Part shown: positions 7,688 through 16,252 of the stretch, piece after piece | How positions within the stretch are numbered: the first letter of the stretch is position 1 | Layout of the letters: the number at the start of each line of letters is the position of its first letter | Assembly (NCBI GenBank): GCA_937928165.1 | Contig: CALFVT010000004.1 | Location: forward strand, 1-64,000 | Length of the DNA stretch: 64,000 nt | Direction: 5' to 3' | Source of the DNA: an uncultured Caulobacterales bacterium | GTDB taxonomy: Bacteria > Pseudomonadota > Alphaproteobacteria > Caulobacterales > Maricaulaceae | Translations under genes and position numbers: made by a program | Notes under the pieces: generated by a model | Databases searched by the model: none | Told to the model about the DNA's origin: nothing | Seen by the model: the letters and a program-made list of their open reading frames with translations, nothing else

Positions 7688-8959
7688 CTACCGGTATTTT
7701 TGGCGGCGAGAATCATCAGTTATGGGATTATAACGGTCACGTAGCTTTGTTTGACGCGACTCAAGTGATTGCTCTTGGCCATTAATGTAAATATGCGTAG
7801 GCGCAGATGTGACATTAAGAGGATCACCATCCCAAACTACAAAATTTGCCGTTTGACCTTGGCGAATTTTACCAGCTTCTTCTAAGTTGAACCATGATAA
7901 GGGCGTTAGAGTTATGGCCTTTACCGCTTCGTCCCATAACAAGCCTTCACCGACCGCATTACCAGCATGCTGCGCTAAAACTCGTACATTATGAGAGAGG
8001 TCAGCTGTCCGGGTCATGAAAGCAAAGGGGATATTGGCTTCAGATAAAAGATTAGCATGATCTGGCCGCGCACCAAGTTTTTCAAAACTTCCCGGGAGGC
8101 TCTCATGAGGGTCGATTAAGAGTTTAATGCCAGAGGCTTTAATATCTTCAGCCACCATCCATGCTTCTGCGGCGCCGATAATGATAACATCCAAACGTGG
8201 ATATTCTGATTTTAATTTGACAATTCTAAGAATGTCAGCGGCCCTATCGGCTTCGATCATGACAGGCATTTGTCCGCGCACAGCCTCGGATAGGGCGGCG
8301 GCATCATAGCGGGAGAGACTATCGCCATTGTCGGCCTGCGTAAAGCGGCCGGGAAAAGCGATCGCATCATCAAGCGCGGCGCGTAATTGCGCCAGTGCTG
8401 CGGCGCGGGAGCCGCCAGCAATAGCCGCGCCGCCCTCCCCGAGGCGAATAAACATAAAGGCGGATTCGTTCGTCATAGAATCAAAACGGCCCGATGTTGT
8501 GGCAATAAGCCCTGATCCTGCAATAACATGATGACTTGCCGCCGGGGCTACGCCTATGCGGGTTATGCCTTCAATGCGGGTGTTTCCGATTGCGGCGGCT
8601 TTGGGGTTAAAACTATCCGCTGCTTGTTCAGCCGCAGATGTTTTTGCTGTGTTGGCCCGAATGTCATTGGTTCCGGCTTCAAGGCTGATATCAACAAGAC
8701 CAAGATTTGTGTAAGGTGCAAAAAAGCCGGGGGTCACCCATATGGAATCACCGGAAATTACAGAGGCACCATCGGGCGATGTAAGGTCATTGCCTATACG
8801 TAGAACAACGCCGTTATCGATGATCATATCTGCTGCGTCTAATGTCCCCTGATTGGTGAGCGTCGCAATTTTAGCGTCATCAATAAAAATGGTCTGGGCA
8901 TTAGCTGTTGCTGTAAGGCCCATTGATATCACGCAGGTTAGAATGAGATGTTTCAACAT
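7688..8959 (-). CDS. Exported amidohydrolase-fold protein lacking metal ligands
   Basis: The 423-residue protein has a Sec signal peptide (cleavage after TANA, about residue 21) and the outline of the amidohydrolase superfamily: a beta-rich N-terminal domain, the VTPGF lead-in, a TIM-barrel-sized middle and the typical C-terminal G-I--GQ-A-FVVWDGDPL block. Where active enzymes have the metal-binding HxH, this protein has Tyr83 and Asn85 (APYTNLG), so the usual metal site cannot form. It is probably a non-catalytic partner or an enzyme with altered chemistry. Its start overlaps the stop of the upstream intact amidohydrolase by one base (TAATG), so the pair is coupled. Confidence 0.85.
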   Translation of the reverse strand: MLKHLILTCVISMGLTATANAQTIFIDDAKIATLTNQGTLDAADMIIDNGVVLRIGNDLTSPDGASVISGDSIWVTPGFFAPYTNLGLVDISLEAGTNDIRANTAKTSAAEQAADSFNPKAAAIGNTRIEGITRIGVAPAASHHVIAGSGLIATTSGRFDSMTNESAFMFIRLGEGGAAIAGGSRAAALAQLRAALDDAIAFPGRFTQADNGDSLSRYDAAALSEAVRGQMPVMIEADRAADILRIVKLKSEYPRLDVIIIGAAEAWMVAEDIKASGIKLLIDPHESLPGSFEKLGARPDHANLLSEANIPFAFMTRTADLSHNVRVLAQHAGNAVGEGLLWDEAVKAITLTPLSWFNLEEAGKIRQGQTANFVVWDGDPLNVTSAPTHIYINGQEQSLESRQTKLRDRYNPITDDSRRQKYR

Positions 8960-10335
8960 TATTCATGCCCTCCGTTTTGGCCAATCATGAAATCGCTCAC
9001 AGGTTTTAATCCTGCTGCGCGGTCATAGGAGAGAGCCCCGTCAATATAAACCTTTTCTGGGCGAGCATAGGTCGAAAAAGGATCCGCCGACCATAGGACG
9101 ATATCCGCACGTTTCCCTGTTTCTAAAGATCCAGTTTGATCAGATATGCCAAGGGCTTTCGCAGGATTATGGGTCATCCACATAAAGGCTTCTGCCTTGG
9201 GAATTGCAAGTCCTGCGCGGTTGCCATCGGCCCAAGTTTTAGCAACTTCTTGGTTAAGGCGCTGTATGCCGTAGCTGTCGTCCGAGTGTATCATCGCGCA
9301 AGCCCCTTGGGCATGAACGAACGGCACGTTTTCGCGAATGCCGTCATTGGCTTCCATTTTAAAGCCGTACCAATCGGCCCACATGGCCGAGCAAACATCA
9401 TTTTTAGCGAGAAGATCGCCGATTTTATAGCTTTCGACTGCGTGGTGAAATGTTGTGATTTTATAGCCAAATTCTTTGGCTATATCCATAATTTGCGCCA
9501 TTTCATCGGCGCGGTAGCAATGCATTTGCACGAGTATGTCACCGTTTAAAACGCCCGCCATGGTTTCAAGCTGTATATCGCGGGTAACGTCTTTGCCGCT
9601 TTCTAATTTCTTTTTATATTCTGCCGCTTTGATCCAATTTTTACGGTATCCTGCGACATTTCCCATACGAGAACCAGGGCCGCCTTTTTGGCCGTAAACC
9701 CGTTTTGGATTCTCGCCGCAAGCCATTTTAAGCGTATAGGGTGCATCCGGAAATTTCATTGCCTGTACGGTTCTGGCGGCAACATTACGCAGAGTGACGC
9801 CGCGCCCGCCGAACAGATTGGCAGACCCCGGAAGAATATGTAGGGTTGTAACCCCGCCCGCAAGCGCATGACCAAATCCTGGGTCTTGGGGCCAAACGCC
9901 GTGTTCCGCGTAAACTTCAGACGTAACCGGTGAGGTGACTTCATTGCCGTCCCCATGGGCCGTGACGCCGGGTGAGGGATAATTTCCAAGATGGGAATGA
10001 ATGTCGATAATGCCGGGGCTAACCGGCTTGCCGCCCGCATCAATTTGATTGCCAGCATTTCCCGTAAAGCCGCCTTCGCCTATGGCAGATATTTTACCAT
10101 CAACGATATGGATAAACCCATTTGGTATTTGCCCGCCAATGCCGTCATAAATTTCGGCATTGGTGATAACAAAATCATCTGAAGCTAGTGGCTCATATGT
10201 GGATGCAAAAGCGGTGTTAGGAATAAGGCTTCCGTCCGATTTTGCTTCACTTTTGCTATCAGAATCAGAGCTGCAAGCTGCCAAAGCCAAGGCAGCATAG
10301 CTTATTATTAATGTGGTTTTTAAGATGTTTTTCAT
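8959..10335 (-). CDS. Amidohydrolase lipoprotein
   Basis: The 458-residue protein carries a lipoprotein signal (LALAAC, Cys21 as the lipidated residue) and a Ser/Asp-rich spacer, so it is tethered to a membrane facing the periplasm. The amidohydrolase metal site looks complete: His113 and His115 in DIHSHLG, His272 (QMHCY), His297/298 (FHHAV) and Asp352/353 (HSDDS). The end has the family's GSLETGKRADIVLWSADPF segment. Relatives include imidazolonepropionase-like and prolidase-like enzymes; the substrate is unknown. It is the first gene of the pair, followed directly by the degenerate paralogue. Confidence 0.9.
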   Translation of the reverse strand: MKNILKTTLIISYAALALAACSSDSDSKSEAKSDGSLIPNTAFASTYEPLASDDFVITNAEIYDGIGGQIPNGFIHIVDGKISAIGEGGFTGNAGNQIDAGGKPVSPGIIDIHSHLGNYPSPGVTAHGDGNEVTSPVTSEVYAEHGVWPQDPGFGHALAGGVTTLHILPGSANLFGGRGVTLRNVAARTVQAMKFPDAPYTLKMACGENPKRVYGQKGGPGSRMGNVAGYRKNWIKAAEYKKKLESGKDVTRDIQLETMAGVLNGDILVQMHCYRADEMAQIMDIAKEFGYKITTFHHAVESYKIGDLLAKNDVCSAMWADWYGFKMEANDGIRENVPFVHAQGACAMIHSDDSYGIQRLNQEVAKTWADGNRAGLAIPKAEAFMWMTHNPAKALGISDQTGSLETGKRADIVLWSADPFSTYARPEKVYIDGALSYDRAAGLKPVSDFMIGQNGGHE

Positions 10336-10422
10336 CTGCTCTTTATGGCAAAGGCATTGAAAAATTCAACCGTAATAATCTTAAAACTTAATTTTGCTTC
10401 ATCGAAAGCTATTGAACAAAAT

Positions 10423-11772
10423 TTAACTGTCTTCTTGTTCCTTAAGCCAATTTTCAAGCCAATGAATATTATATTCGCCTTTTTGAAAATCAGGATTGTC
10501 TAATATGGCTTCATGGAGTGGTTTTGTTGTCTCAATGCCTGTAACAACCATTTCGCCGAGCGCGCGGCGAAGGCGTAATATCGCCCCTTGCCGCGTATTG
10601 CCCCAGACAATAAGTTTGCCGATTAGGCTATCGTAATAAGGCGGGATGGAATAACCTGCATAAAGCGCGCTATCGAGCCGCGTATTCATACCTCCGGGGG
10701 CATGGAAGTCTATAACCTTCCCCGGAGACGGCGCAAATGTTTTGGGATGTTCGGCGTTAATGCGACATTCAATGGCGTGGCCTTTAAAAACAACATCTTT
10801 TTGATTATAATTTAGCGGCAATCCTGATGCGATGCGAATTTGCTCCCGTACGAGGTCTATGCCTGTAATCTCTTCGGTAACAGGGTGTTCCACCTGTAGA
10901 CGGGTGTTCATTTCGATAAAGAAAAACTCGCCGTTTTCGTAAAGAAATTCAATCGTTCCTGCGCCGCGGTAACCAATTTTTTTTACAGCCTTCGCAACAA
11001 TCATGCCGATTTCGGCGCGTTCTTTTGGCGTTAACGCGGGCGAGGGGGCTTCTTCTAAAACTTTTTGGTTGCGGCGCTGTAAAGAGCAATCTCGCTCACC
11101 AAGATGCACAACGTTGCCGTGAGTATCGGCTAAAACTTGTATTTCAATATGGCGTCCACCCGTCAGGTAGCGCTCTAAATAAACCTCACCATTACCAAAA
11201 GCCGCAAGCGCCTCTTGCTGGGCGGCGGATAAGGCTTCATCGAGTTTTTCAGGCGTTTCGGCAAGGCGCATACCGCGTCCACCCCCGCCAGCAGCAGCCT
11301 TCACAAGAAGCGGAAAGCCAACGTCTTTAGCGACTTTGCGGGCTTCGGCCAAGTCTGATACCCCGCCGTCAGATCCGGGAACGACGGGAATGCCTGCTTT
11401 CATTACAGTTTCTTTGGCGGTAATTTTATCGCCCATGATGCGGATGTGCTCTGCTGTTGGGCCAATAAAAGCAATATCATGAGCTTCGACGATTTCAGCA
11501 AAGCGTGCGTTCTCCGATAGGAAGCCATAGCCAGGGTGAACCGCGTCCGCATCAGTTATCTCGCAAGCGGAGATAATCGCTGGAATGTTTAAATAGCTAT
11601 CTGCTGCACTATTGGGGCCGACGCATACGCTTTCATCCGCAAGCCGAACATGCATGGCGTCTTTATCCGCTTCGGAATGAATAGCGACCGTAGAAATCCC
11701 CATCTCTTTACAGGCACGGTGGACCCGCAGGGCAATTTCGCCGCGATTGGCAATCAGGACTTTTTTGAACAT
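10423..11772 (-). CDS. accC: Biotin carboxylase subunit of acetyl-CoA carboxylase
   Basis: The 449-residue protein is the ATP-grasp subunit that carboxylates biotin on BCCP in the first step of fatty-acid synthesis. The N-terminal [13 protein letters not shown], the glycine loop [12 protein letters not shown], the [15 protein letters not shown] block and the active-site [14 protein letters not shown] are all intact, and the length matches E. coli AccC. It follows accB with a gap of nine bases, and aroQ precedes both, an order usual in alphaproteobacteria. Partner carboxyltransferase genes are not in this window. Confidence 0.98.
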   Translation of the reverse strand: MFKKVLIANRGEIALRVHRACKEMGISTVAIHSEADKDAMHVRLADESVCVGPNSAADSYLNIPAIISACEITDADAVHPGYGFLSENARFAEIVEAHDIAFIGPTAEHIRIMGDKITAKETVMKAGIPVVPGSDGGVSDLAEARKVAKDVGFPLLVKAAAGGGGRGMRLAETPEKLDEALSAAQQEALAAFGNGEVYLERYLTGGRHIEIQVLADTHGNVVHLGERDCSLQRRNQKVLEEAPSPALTPKERAEIGMIVAKAVKKIGYRGAGTIEFLYENGEFFFIEMNTRLQVEHPVTEEITGIDLVREQIRIASGLPLNYNQKDVVFKGHAIECRINAEHPKTFAPSPGKVIDFHAPGGMNTRLDSALYAGYSIPPYYDSLIGKLIVWGNTRQGAILRLRRALGEMVVTGIETTKPLHEAILDNPDFQKGEYNIHWLENWLKEQEDS

Positions 11773-11781
11773 GATGAGGCC

Positions 11782-12267
11782 TTAAGTGATGATAAATAAA
11801 GCTTCGCCAAATTCGACGGGCTGCGCATCTTCGACAAGAAGATCTGAGATTTTACCGCTTTTGGGTGCTGTGATAGGATTAAAGGTCTTCATGGCTTCAA
11901 TGAGCATGATTGTATCGCCTTCTTTCACATTATCTCCGACCTTTGCAAAGGCATCTGCGTCCGGTGAAGGGCGAACATAGGCGGTTCCGACCATGGGAGA
12001 CTTAACCGCGCCGGGGTGAGCTGCTGTATCGGCCTTATTAACGGGGGCGGGTGTTTCAGGCGCCTGCGTAAGCACAGCTGCCGCTTGAACGGGGGCGGGG
12101 GCCGCATATGTTTGAACGGCTGTCCCATGTTTCGATACCCGGATTTTAAGATCACCTTTTTCCATCTCAATTTCAGTAAGATCAGTGTCATTTAAAATGC
12201 CGGCAAGCTCACGAATAAGTTTTGTTTCACCGGCACCAGCCTTTGATGAAGATTTTGATGTTGCCAT
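11782..12267 (-). CDS. accB: Biotin carboxyl carrier protein of acetyl-CoA carboxylase
   Basis: The 161-residue BCCP has an N-terminal helix domain, an Ala/Pro-rich swinging linker (about residues 52-85) and a C-terminal biotinyl domain. The lysine to be biotinylated is Lys127 in EAMKTFN; the residues after the lysine differ from E. coli EAMKMMN, but a Thr there is common in the class. The gene lies between aroQ and accC on one transcript, consistent with stoichiometric BCCP and AccC. Confidence 0.97.
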   Translation of the reverse strand: MATSKSSSKAGAGETKLIRELAGILNDTDLTEIEMEKGDLKIRVSKHGTAVQTYAAPAPVQAAAVLTQAPETPAPVNKADTAAHPGAVKSPMVGTAYVRPSPDADAFAKVGDNVKEGDTIMLIEAMKTFNPITAPKSGKISDLLVEDAQPVEFGEALFIIT

Positions 12268-12286
12268 GTGTCTCTCTCCAGATTCG

Positions 12287-12745
12287 CTATCTTTTGGCTT
12301 TGGATGTATTGCTTAACAGATTTACGGCAGCTTGCAGCCCTAAATTATAAGAATCTGCGCCAAATCCACTGATTGTTCCCGTTGCGGCTTGGGCGACATA
12401 GGACTGGGCGCGAAAGCTTTCCCGCGTCGCCGGTTGGGATAAGTGGATTTCTATAATCGGTAGGTCTACGGCTTTTAGAGCGTCATAAATTGCGACAGAC
12501 GTATGGGTGTAGGCTGCAGGGTTAATTAAAATCGCGCAGCCCGCCGTTCTTGCTTCTTGAATATAATCAACAATTTCGCCTTCGATATTTGATTGTTTAA
12601 AAACAATATCATAGCCAAATTTCTTAACATTATCTCGGCAAGAGTTTTCAATATCACCAAGCGTTTTATAGCCGTAGATTTCAGGCTCGCGTTGACCCAA
12701 TAGGTTTAAATTTGGCCCATTTAAAATATAAATCGGTTTATTCAC
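12287..12745 (-). CDS. aroQ: Type II 3-dehydroquinate dehydratase
   Basis: The 152-residue enzyme dehydrates 3-dehydroquinate in the shikimate pathway. The N-terminal NGPNLNLLGQREPEIYG contains the catalytic Tyr24; NPAAYTHTSVA and IHLSQPATRESFR hold the other active-site residues. I place the start at the GTG at 12745, because AGAGG sits seven bases upstream and this gives the family's usual N-terminus. A second in-frame GTG at 12766 would add seven residues. It leads the aroQ-accB-accC operon. Confidence 0.96.
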   Translation of the reverse strand: MNKPIYILNGPNLNLLGQREPEIYGYKTLGDIENSCRDNVKKFGYDIVFKQSNIEGEIVDYIQEARTAGCAILINPAAYTHTSVAIYDALKAVDLPIIEIHLSQPATRESFRAQSYVAQAATGTISGFGADSYNLGLQAAVNLLSNTSKAKR

Positions 12746-12849
12746 GTCACGGCCTCTTTTTATCACAATTATGCAATGAATATTTTTACATAGAGCTAGT
12801 GATTTTCTTGGCTGTTCCTATATAGGGAAATGTGAATTTGGGAAAGAAA

Positions 12850-13053
12850 ATGTTTTTAGTTATCAATGGTAAAGATTATGCGGATTTACCTGATGGGATG
12901 TCCGTTGCGGAGCTTGTTACGCATTTGGGTCTGCCAGAAAAGAAAATGGCGATTGAGCTTAACCGCGCTGTCATATCCAAATCGGCTTATGATAATGTCA
13001 TGCTGCGTGATAATGATAAATTAGAAATAATACATTTTATTGGCGGAGGCTAA
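12850..13053 (+). CDS. thiS: Sulfur carrier protein ThiS
   Basis: A 67-residue ubiquitin-like protein that carries sulfur as a C-terminal thiocarboxylate for the thiazole half of thiamine. It shows the family's FLVINGK start, the AIELNRAVI strand and a C-terminus of IIHFIGGG, ending in the required Gly-Gly. The ATG at 12850 is preferred over a GTG 18 bases upstream because it gives the usual N-terminus. It is followed at once by thiG, its partner. Confidence 0.94.
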   Translation: MFLVINGKDYADLPDGMSVAELVTHLGLPEKKMAIELNRAVISKSAYDNVMLRDNDKLEIIHFIGGG

Positions 13054-13054
13054 T

Positions 13055-13825
13055 ATGGACGATGATAAACTTATTATAGCGGGGCGGGAGTTTTCATCTC
13101 GGCTGATTATTGGCACGGGTAAATATAAAGATTATGCAGAAAATGCGGCTGCATTAACGGCTTCGGGTGCGGATATGGTCACAGTCGCGGTTCGGCGGGT
13201 GAATATTAACAACCCCAATGAGCCGATGTTGGTTGATTTTATAAACCCAAATGAGACCATGTTTTTGCCAAATACGGCGGGCTGTTTTACAGGAGATGAT
13301 GCGGTGCGAACCTTGCGGCTTGCCCGCGAGGCTGGCGGTTGGTCCTTGGTTAAGCTTGAGGTGCTCTCTAATGTTCATTTGTATCCGGATATGGAAGAAA
13401 CGCTAAAGAGCCTTAAGCTTTTGGTGGCCGATGGGTTTGATGTCATGGTATATTGCACCGATGATCCGGTTTATTGCCAAAAACTGGAAGAGGCAGGGGC
13501 GGCAGCGATAATGCCTTTAGCCGCGCCGATCGGTTCGGGCCTCGGGCTGTTAAACCCAACGAATATCCGCCTTGTCAAAGAAGCTGTGAAGCTTCCCGTT
13601 ATTGTTGATGCTGGGTTGGGTACAGCCTCAGAAGCGGCGGCAGCGATGGAGCTTGGTTGTGACGGAATAATAGCAAATACGGCGATTGCCGGGGCAGATG
13701 ACCCTATCCGTATGGCACATGCTTTTAAACATGCCGTGATCGCGGGCCGGCAGGCTTACTTAGCCGGACGAATTAAGCCAAAGACATATGCAGTGCCGAG
13801 TAGCCCCTTAACAGGCCTTATATAA
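13055..13825 (+). CDS. thiG: Thiazole synthase ThiG
   Basis: ThiG (256 residues) condenses ThiS thiocarboxylate, deoxyxylulose 5-phosphate and dehydroglycine into the thiazole phosphate of thiamine. The TIM barrel shows LIIGTGKY at the start, the Schiff-base lysine in LVKLEVL, and the phosphate-binding [20 protein letters not shown] and [11 protein letters not shown] loops. The ATG at 13055 has a perfect GGAGG five bases away, formed by the end of thiS, so the two genes are translationally linked. No thiO, thiE or thiF is adjacent. Confidence 0.97.
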   Translation: MDDDKLIIAGREFSSRLIIGTGKYKDYAENAAALTASGADMVTVAVRRVNINNPNEPMLVDFINPNETMFLPNTAGCFTGDDAVRTLRLAREAGGWSLVKLEVLSNVHLYPDMEETLKSLKLLVADGFDVMVYCTDDPVYCQKLEEAGAAAIMPLAAPIGSGLGLLNPTNIRLVKEAVKLPVIVDAGLGTASEAAAAMELGCDGIIANTAIAGADDPIRMAHAFKHAVIAGRQAYLAGRIKPKTYAVPSSPLTGLI

Positions 13826-13847
13826 ACATCGCGTGCTCGAATAAGAA

Positions 13848-13872
13848 AAGCCCGCTAAAAATGTGCGGGCTT
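13848..13872 (-). terminator. Rho-independent terminator of the dsbA-like gene
   Basis: A perfect 8-base stem (AAGCCCGC/GCGGGCTT) with a 9-base loop lies between the convergent thiG and DsbA-like genes. A T-rich run (TTTTCTTATT) follows the hairpin only on the minus strand, so it best serves the minus-strand gene, though it may stop thiG transcripts too. Confidence 0.75.
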
Positions 13873-13897
13873 AGACCATCTTAAATGATGAGAGGTT

Positions 13898-14620
13898 TTA
13901 ACTGCCAAGCTCTTCGTTAAGCATGCGCTCCAGCTCGGCTATGTTGGCACCGGATACGGATTGATCATTAATCAAGAAATAGGGCGTTCCAGTTAAAGAC
14001 GGGATGCGTTGGGCTAATATAATTGTGTCATTAATTTGGCGTTCGAGCGCGGGGTCTTTCATATCCTTTTCGAGCTCTTTCATATCAAGACCTGCTTTTT
14101 CGGCAATCTTCATGACCCGCTCTTCCGTAAGGCTCCGCTCATTCATAAGCGAAAAATGTATTGTAGAATATTTGCCTTGCCGCGCAGCGGCTAATGCCAC
14201 TTTGGCCGCATTACGGGATGTTTTTGTTCTGCCGTCTAAGAGTGGAAGTTCTTTGAAAACGATACGAACGTCTTTTGGATGCTCTTTCATAACGTCTTTG
14301 ACCCAAGTTGTAGACCGCTTGCAATATCCGCAGTTATAGTCAAAAAATTCAACAATCGTAACTTTGGCATCTTTTGGGCCGATTGAAATATCGCGGGGAT
14401 CTTTAAACACAGCGTCGCGTACAGAATCCAAGGCTTGTTTTTCTTCTTTAATTTCTAGGGCCGCAAAAGCATCGCGAAGGATTTCCGGGTTTTCTAAAAG
14501 ATATTCTTTGACGATAAGCTCGATTTCAGAACGGTTGAGGTCACCATTGGTATTGGCCTGCGCGCAGCCAGAAGCGCTCATTAAAGAAAGTGCAGCGACA
14601 CCGATCATAACTTTTTTCAT
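13898..14620 (-). CDS. DsbA-family periplasmic thiol-disulfide protein
   Basis: The 240-residue protein has an export signal ending near residue 20 (SASGCAQA; the Cys could make it a lipoprotein but the lipobox is weak). A short ScsC-type helical N-terminal region follows, then a DsbA-like thioredoxin fold. The active site CGYC lies in EFFDYNCGYCKRS and the cis-proline loop is GTPYF. It probably oxidises or isomerises disulfides in the periplasm; no dsbB is adjacent. The ATG at 14620 has GAGGAG nine bases upstream and is preferred to a GTG at 14647. Confidence 0.92.
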   Translation of the reverse strand: MKKVMIGVAALSLMSASGCAQANTNGDLNRSEIELIVKEYLLENPEILRDAFAALEIKEEKQALDSVRDAVFKDPRDISIGPKDAKVTIVEFFDYNCGYCKRSTTWVKDVMKEHPKDVRIVFKELPLLDGRTKTSRNAAKVALAAARQGKYSTIHFSLMNERSLTEERVMKIAEKAGLDMKELEKDMKDPALERQINDTIILAQRIPSLTGTPYFLINDQSVSGANIAELERMLNEELGS

Positions 14621-14694
14621 TTTAGAGGACTCCTCGCTAGTCTTCACACACCCTACAAGGCTTATGTTACCCGTTCGTTTATGAATTTGAAATT

Positions 14695-16074
14695 TTATAA
14701 TTTAGGACGCCGCCGTTTGCCGCGGCTTTTAGTAAGCTCTGAGTCTGTAATAATAATAATGTCACTTGCACGCCGCCATTGCGGTGACGACCGCGGTAAA
14801 TCTTTTTGTGCCCGGCTTGCGAAAGACTTTGCTCTTAAATAGTCACCTGTGTGGTAAGCCTGTTCAGCAATAGCATATTTCGCATAAGGCTCTTTGTTAA
14901 GTCGTCCATAAGCTTGTGATAGACTATACCAAGAATAGCCGTTATTTGGCTCACGCCTTAATGCAGATTTAAATAACTCGACGGCGCGCTCTAAGTCTTC
15001 AACTTGTGTTGATTCTGTTAAAGACCGCGCCAAGGCTGATTCTAAAAGAGCTGAGTCAGGTTTAAGTTCAAGCGCTTTTTCTGACGATGGAATTGATTCT
15101 CGTGATTTACCGCTTTCATAAAGAATTTGCGCTTTAAGTTCGTGGAAGTATGGATTGTCAGGTTGCCGTTCGAGTAAAATGTCAATCTCTTTTAAGCCAT
15201 TTTTGAGATCGGCCGTTCTGAAGTAAGCAACGGTACGTGCATAGAGAGCAAAATCTGAGATATCATCTGGTGGATATTGTGAGAAAACAACCTGCGGTGC
15301 ATCAAGAAAGCCTCTAAGTTTTGCTTGGGCCATCTCAAGGCGGTATATAGACGCTTCGTCATCAGCTTTGCCGTAATATGGACTTTCTGAAGTGACTTCA
15401 CGTAGGTTATCAATACGGTCACTTGATAAAGGGTGGCCTCTAAAATATGGGAAACGGCGGGCTTGTGATAAAACTTCTTGGTAACGAAACTTTTCGAAAA
15501 ATCCAATAAGTCCTTCGCTTGATTGTTGTGTTTGCTCTAAATATTGAGCTGCATATTGGTCTGCGGAGGCTTCGTTGACGCGGGAGTATGCCAGTGCTTC
15601 TAAGGCGCCGTATTGTTGCGGGGCGCCTGCCAAAATTAATCCGCCTGCGGCCCCTTCACCAGCAAGAATCGCCGCAAGGCCAATACCAGCAGCAATTAAA
15701 GCTGCGGCATAAGCGCTGCGCTGCCCATAATCGCTACGCACAATATGCCCGCCTGCGATATGGCCAACTTCATGGGCAATAACGCCTTTAAGTTGGTTCG
15801 GGTTTTCTGACTCATTAATCAGCCCTGTGTGAAAAAATATATTTTGTCCTCGCGTAACAAAGGCGTTGAGGCTTTGATCGTTAACAAGATATATATCAAC
15901 ATTTTCTGGTGTTAATCCCGCAGCGCGAATAATTGGCGCGGAGAAATCAAACAACATTTCTTCAATTTCAGCATCACGTATGAGCGATTGCGCCTGTGCA
16001 AAAGCCGTAAGTGTCATAGCCGCAATCAATGTGGTTATGACTTTGAGTATATTAGATTTAGGCTGTAAAATCAT
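14695..16074 (-). CDS. Periplasmic M48 metallopeptidase with TPR repeats (BepA/YfgC-like)
   Basis: A 459-residue zinc peptidase with a Sec signal peptide (cleavage after FAQA). The catalytic HEVGH motif sits near residue 100 with the third zinc ligand in the NEASADQYAAQYL helix. The C-terminal half contains TPR-like helices (LLERQPDNPYFHELKAQIL, LELKPDSALLESALARSL, LRREPNNGYSWYSLSQAYG). This architecture matches BepA, which degrades or matures misassembled outer-membrane proteins. The ATG at 16074 is used; a GTG at 16083 is also possible. It sits between the DsbA-like gene and rne. Confidence 0.93.
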   Translation of the reverse strand: MILQPKSNILKVITTLIAAMTLTAFAQAQSLIRDAEIEEMLFDFSAPIIRAAGLTPENVDIYLVNDQSLNAFVTRGQNIFFHTGLINESENPNQLKGVIAHEVGHIAGGHIVRSDYGQRSAYAAALIAAGIGLAAILAGEGAAGGLILAGAPQQYGALEALAYSRVNEASADQYAAQYLEQTQQSSEGLIGFFEKFRYQEVLSQARRFPYFRGHPLSSDRIDNLREVTSESPYYGKADDEASIYRLEMAQAKLRGFLDAPQVVFSQYPPDDISDFALYARTVAYFRTADLKNGLKEIDILLERQPDNPYFHELKAQILYESGKSRESIPSSEKALELKPDSALLESALARSLTESTQVEDLERAVELFKSALRREPNNGYSWYSLSQAYGRLNKEPYAKYAIAEQAYHTGDYLRAKSFASRAQKDLPRSSPQWRRASDIIIITDSELTKSRGKRRRPKL

Positions 16075-16183
16075 TAAATTCACTGCTTTGTTTATTACAG
16101 TGACAAACTGGAGTTAATAACCCTCAAGGTCAAGTGACGGGGCTGTAATATTGCTGTGATAAACACAAGATAAGTCCATTATA

Positions 16184-16215
16184 TAAAAAGGCCCACCAAA
16201 TAGTGAGCCTTATAT
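16184..16215 (-). terminator. Terminator downstream of rne
   Basis: On the minus strand AGGCTCAC pairs with GTGGGCCT across a 7-base loop, with one G-T wobble, and is followed by TTTTTATATAA. It lies 40 bases after the rne stop codon and fits an intrinsic terminator. Confidence 0.75.
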
Positions 16216-16252
16216 AAAATAATCATGTTATTTATCATCAAATAAATGAAGA

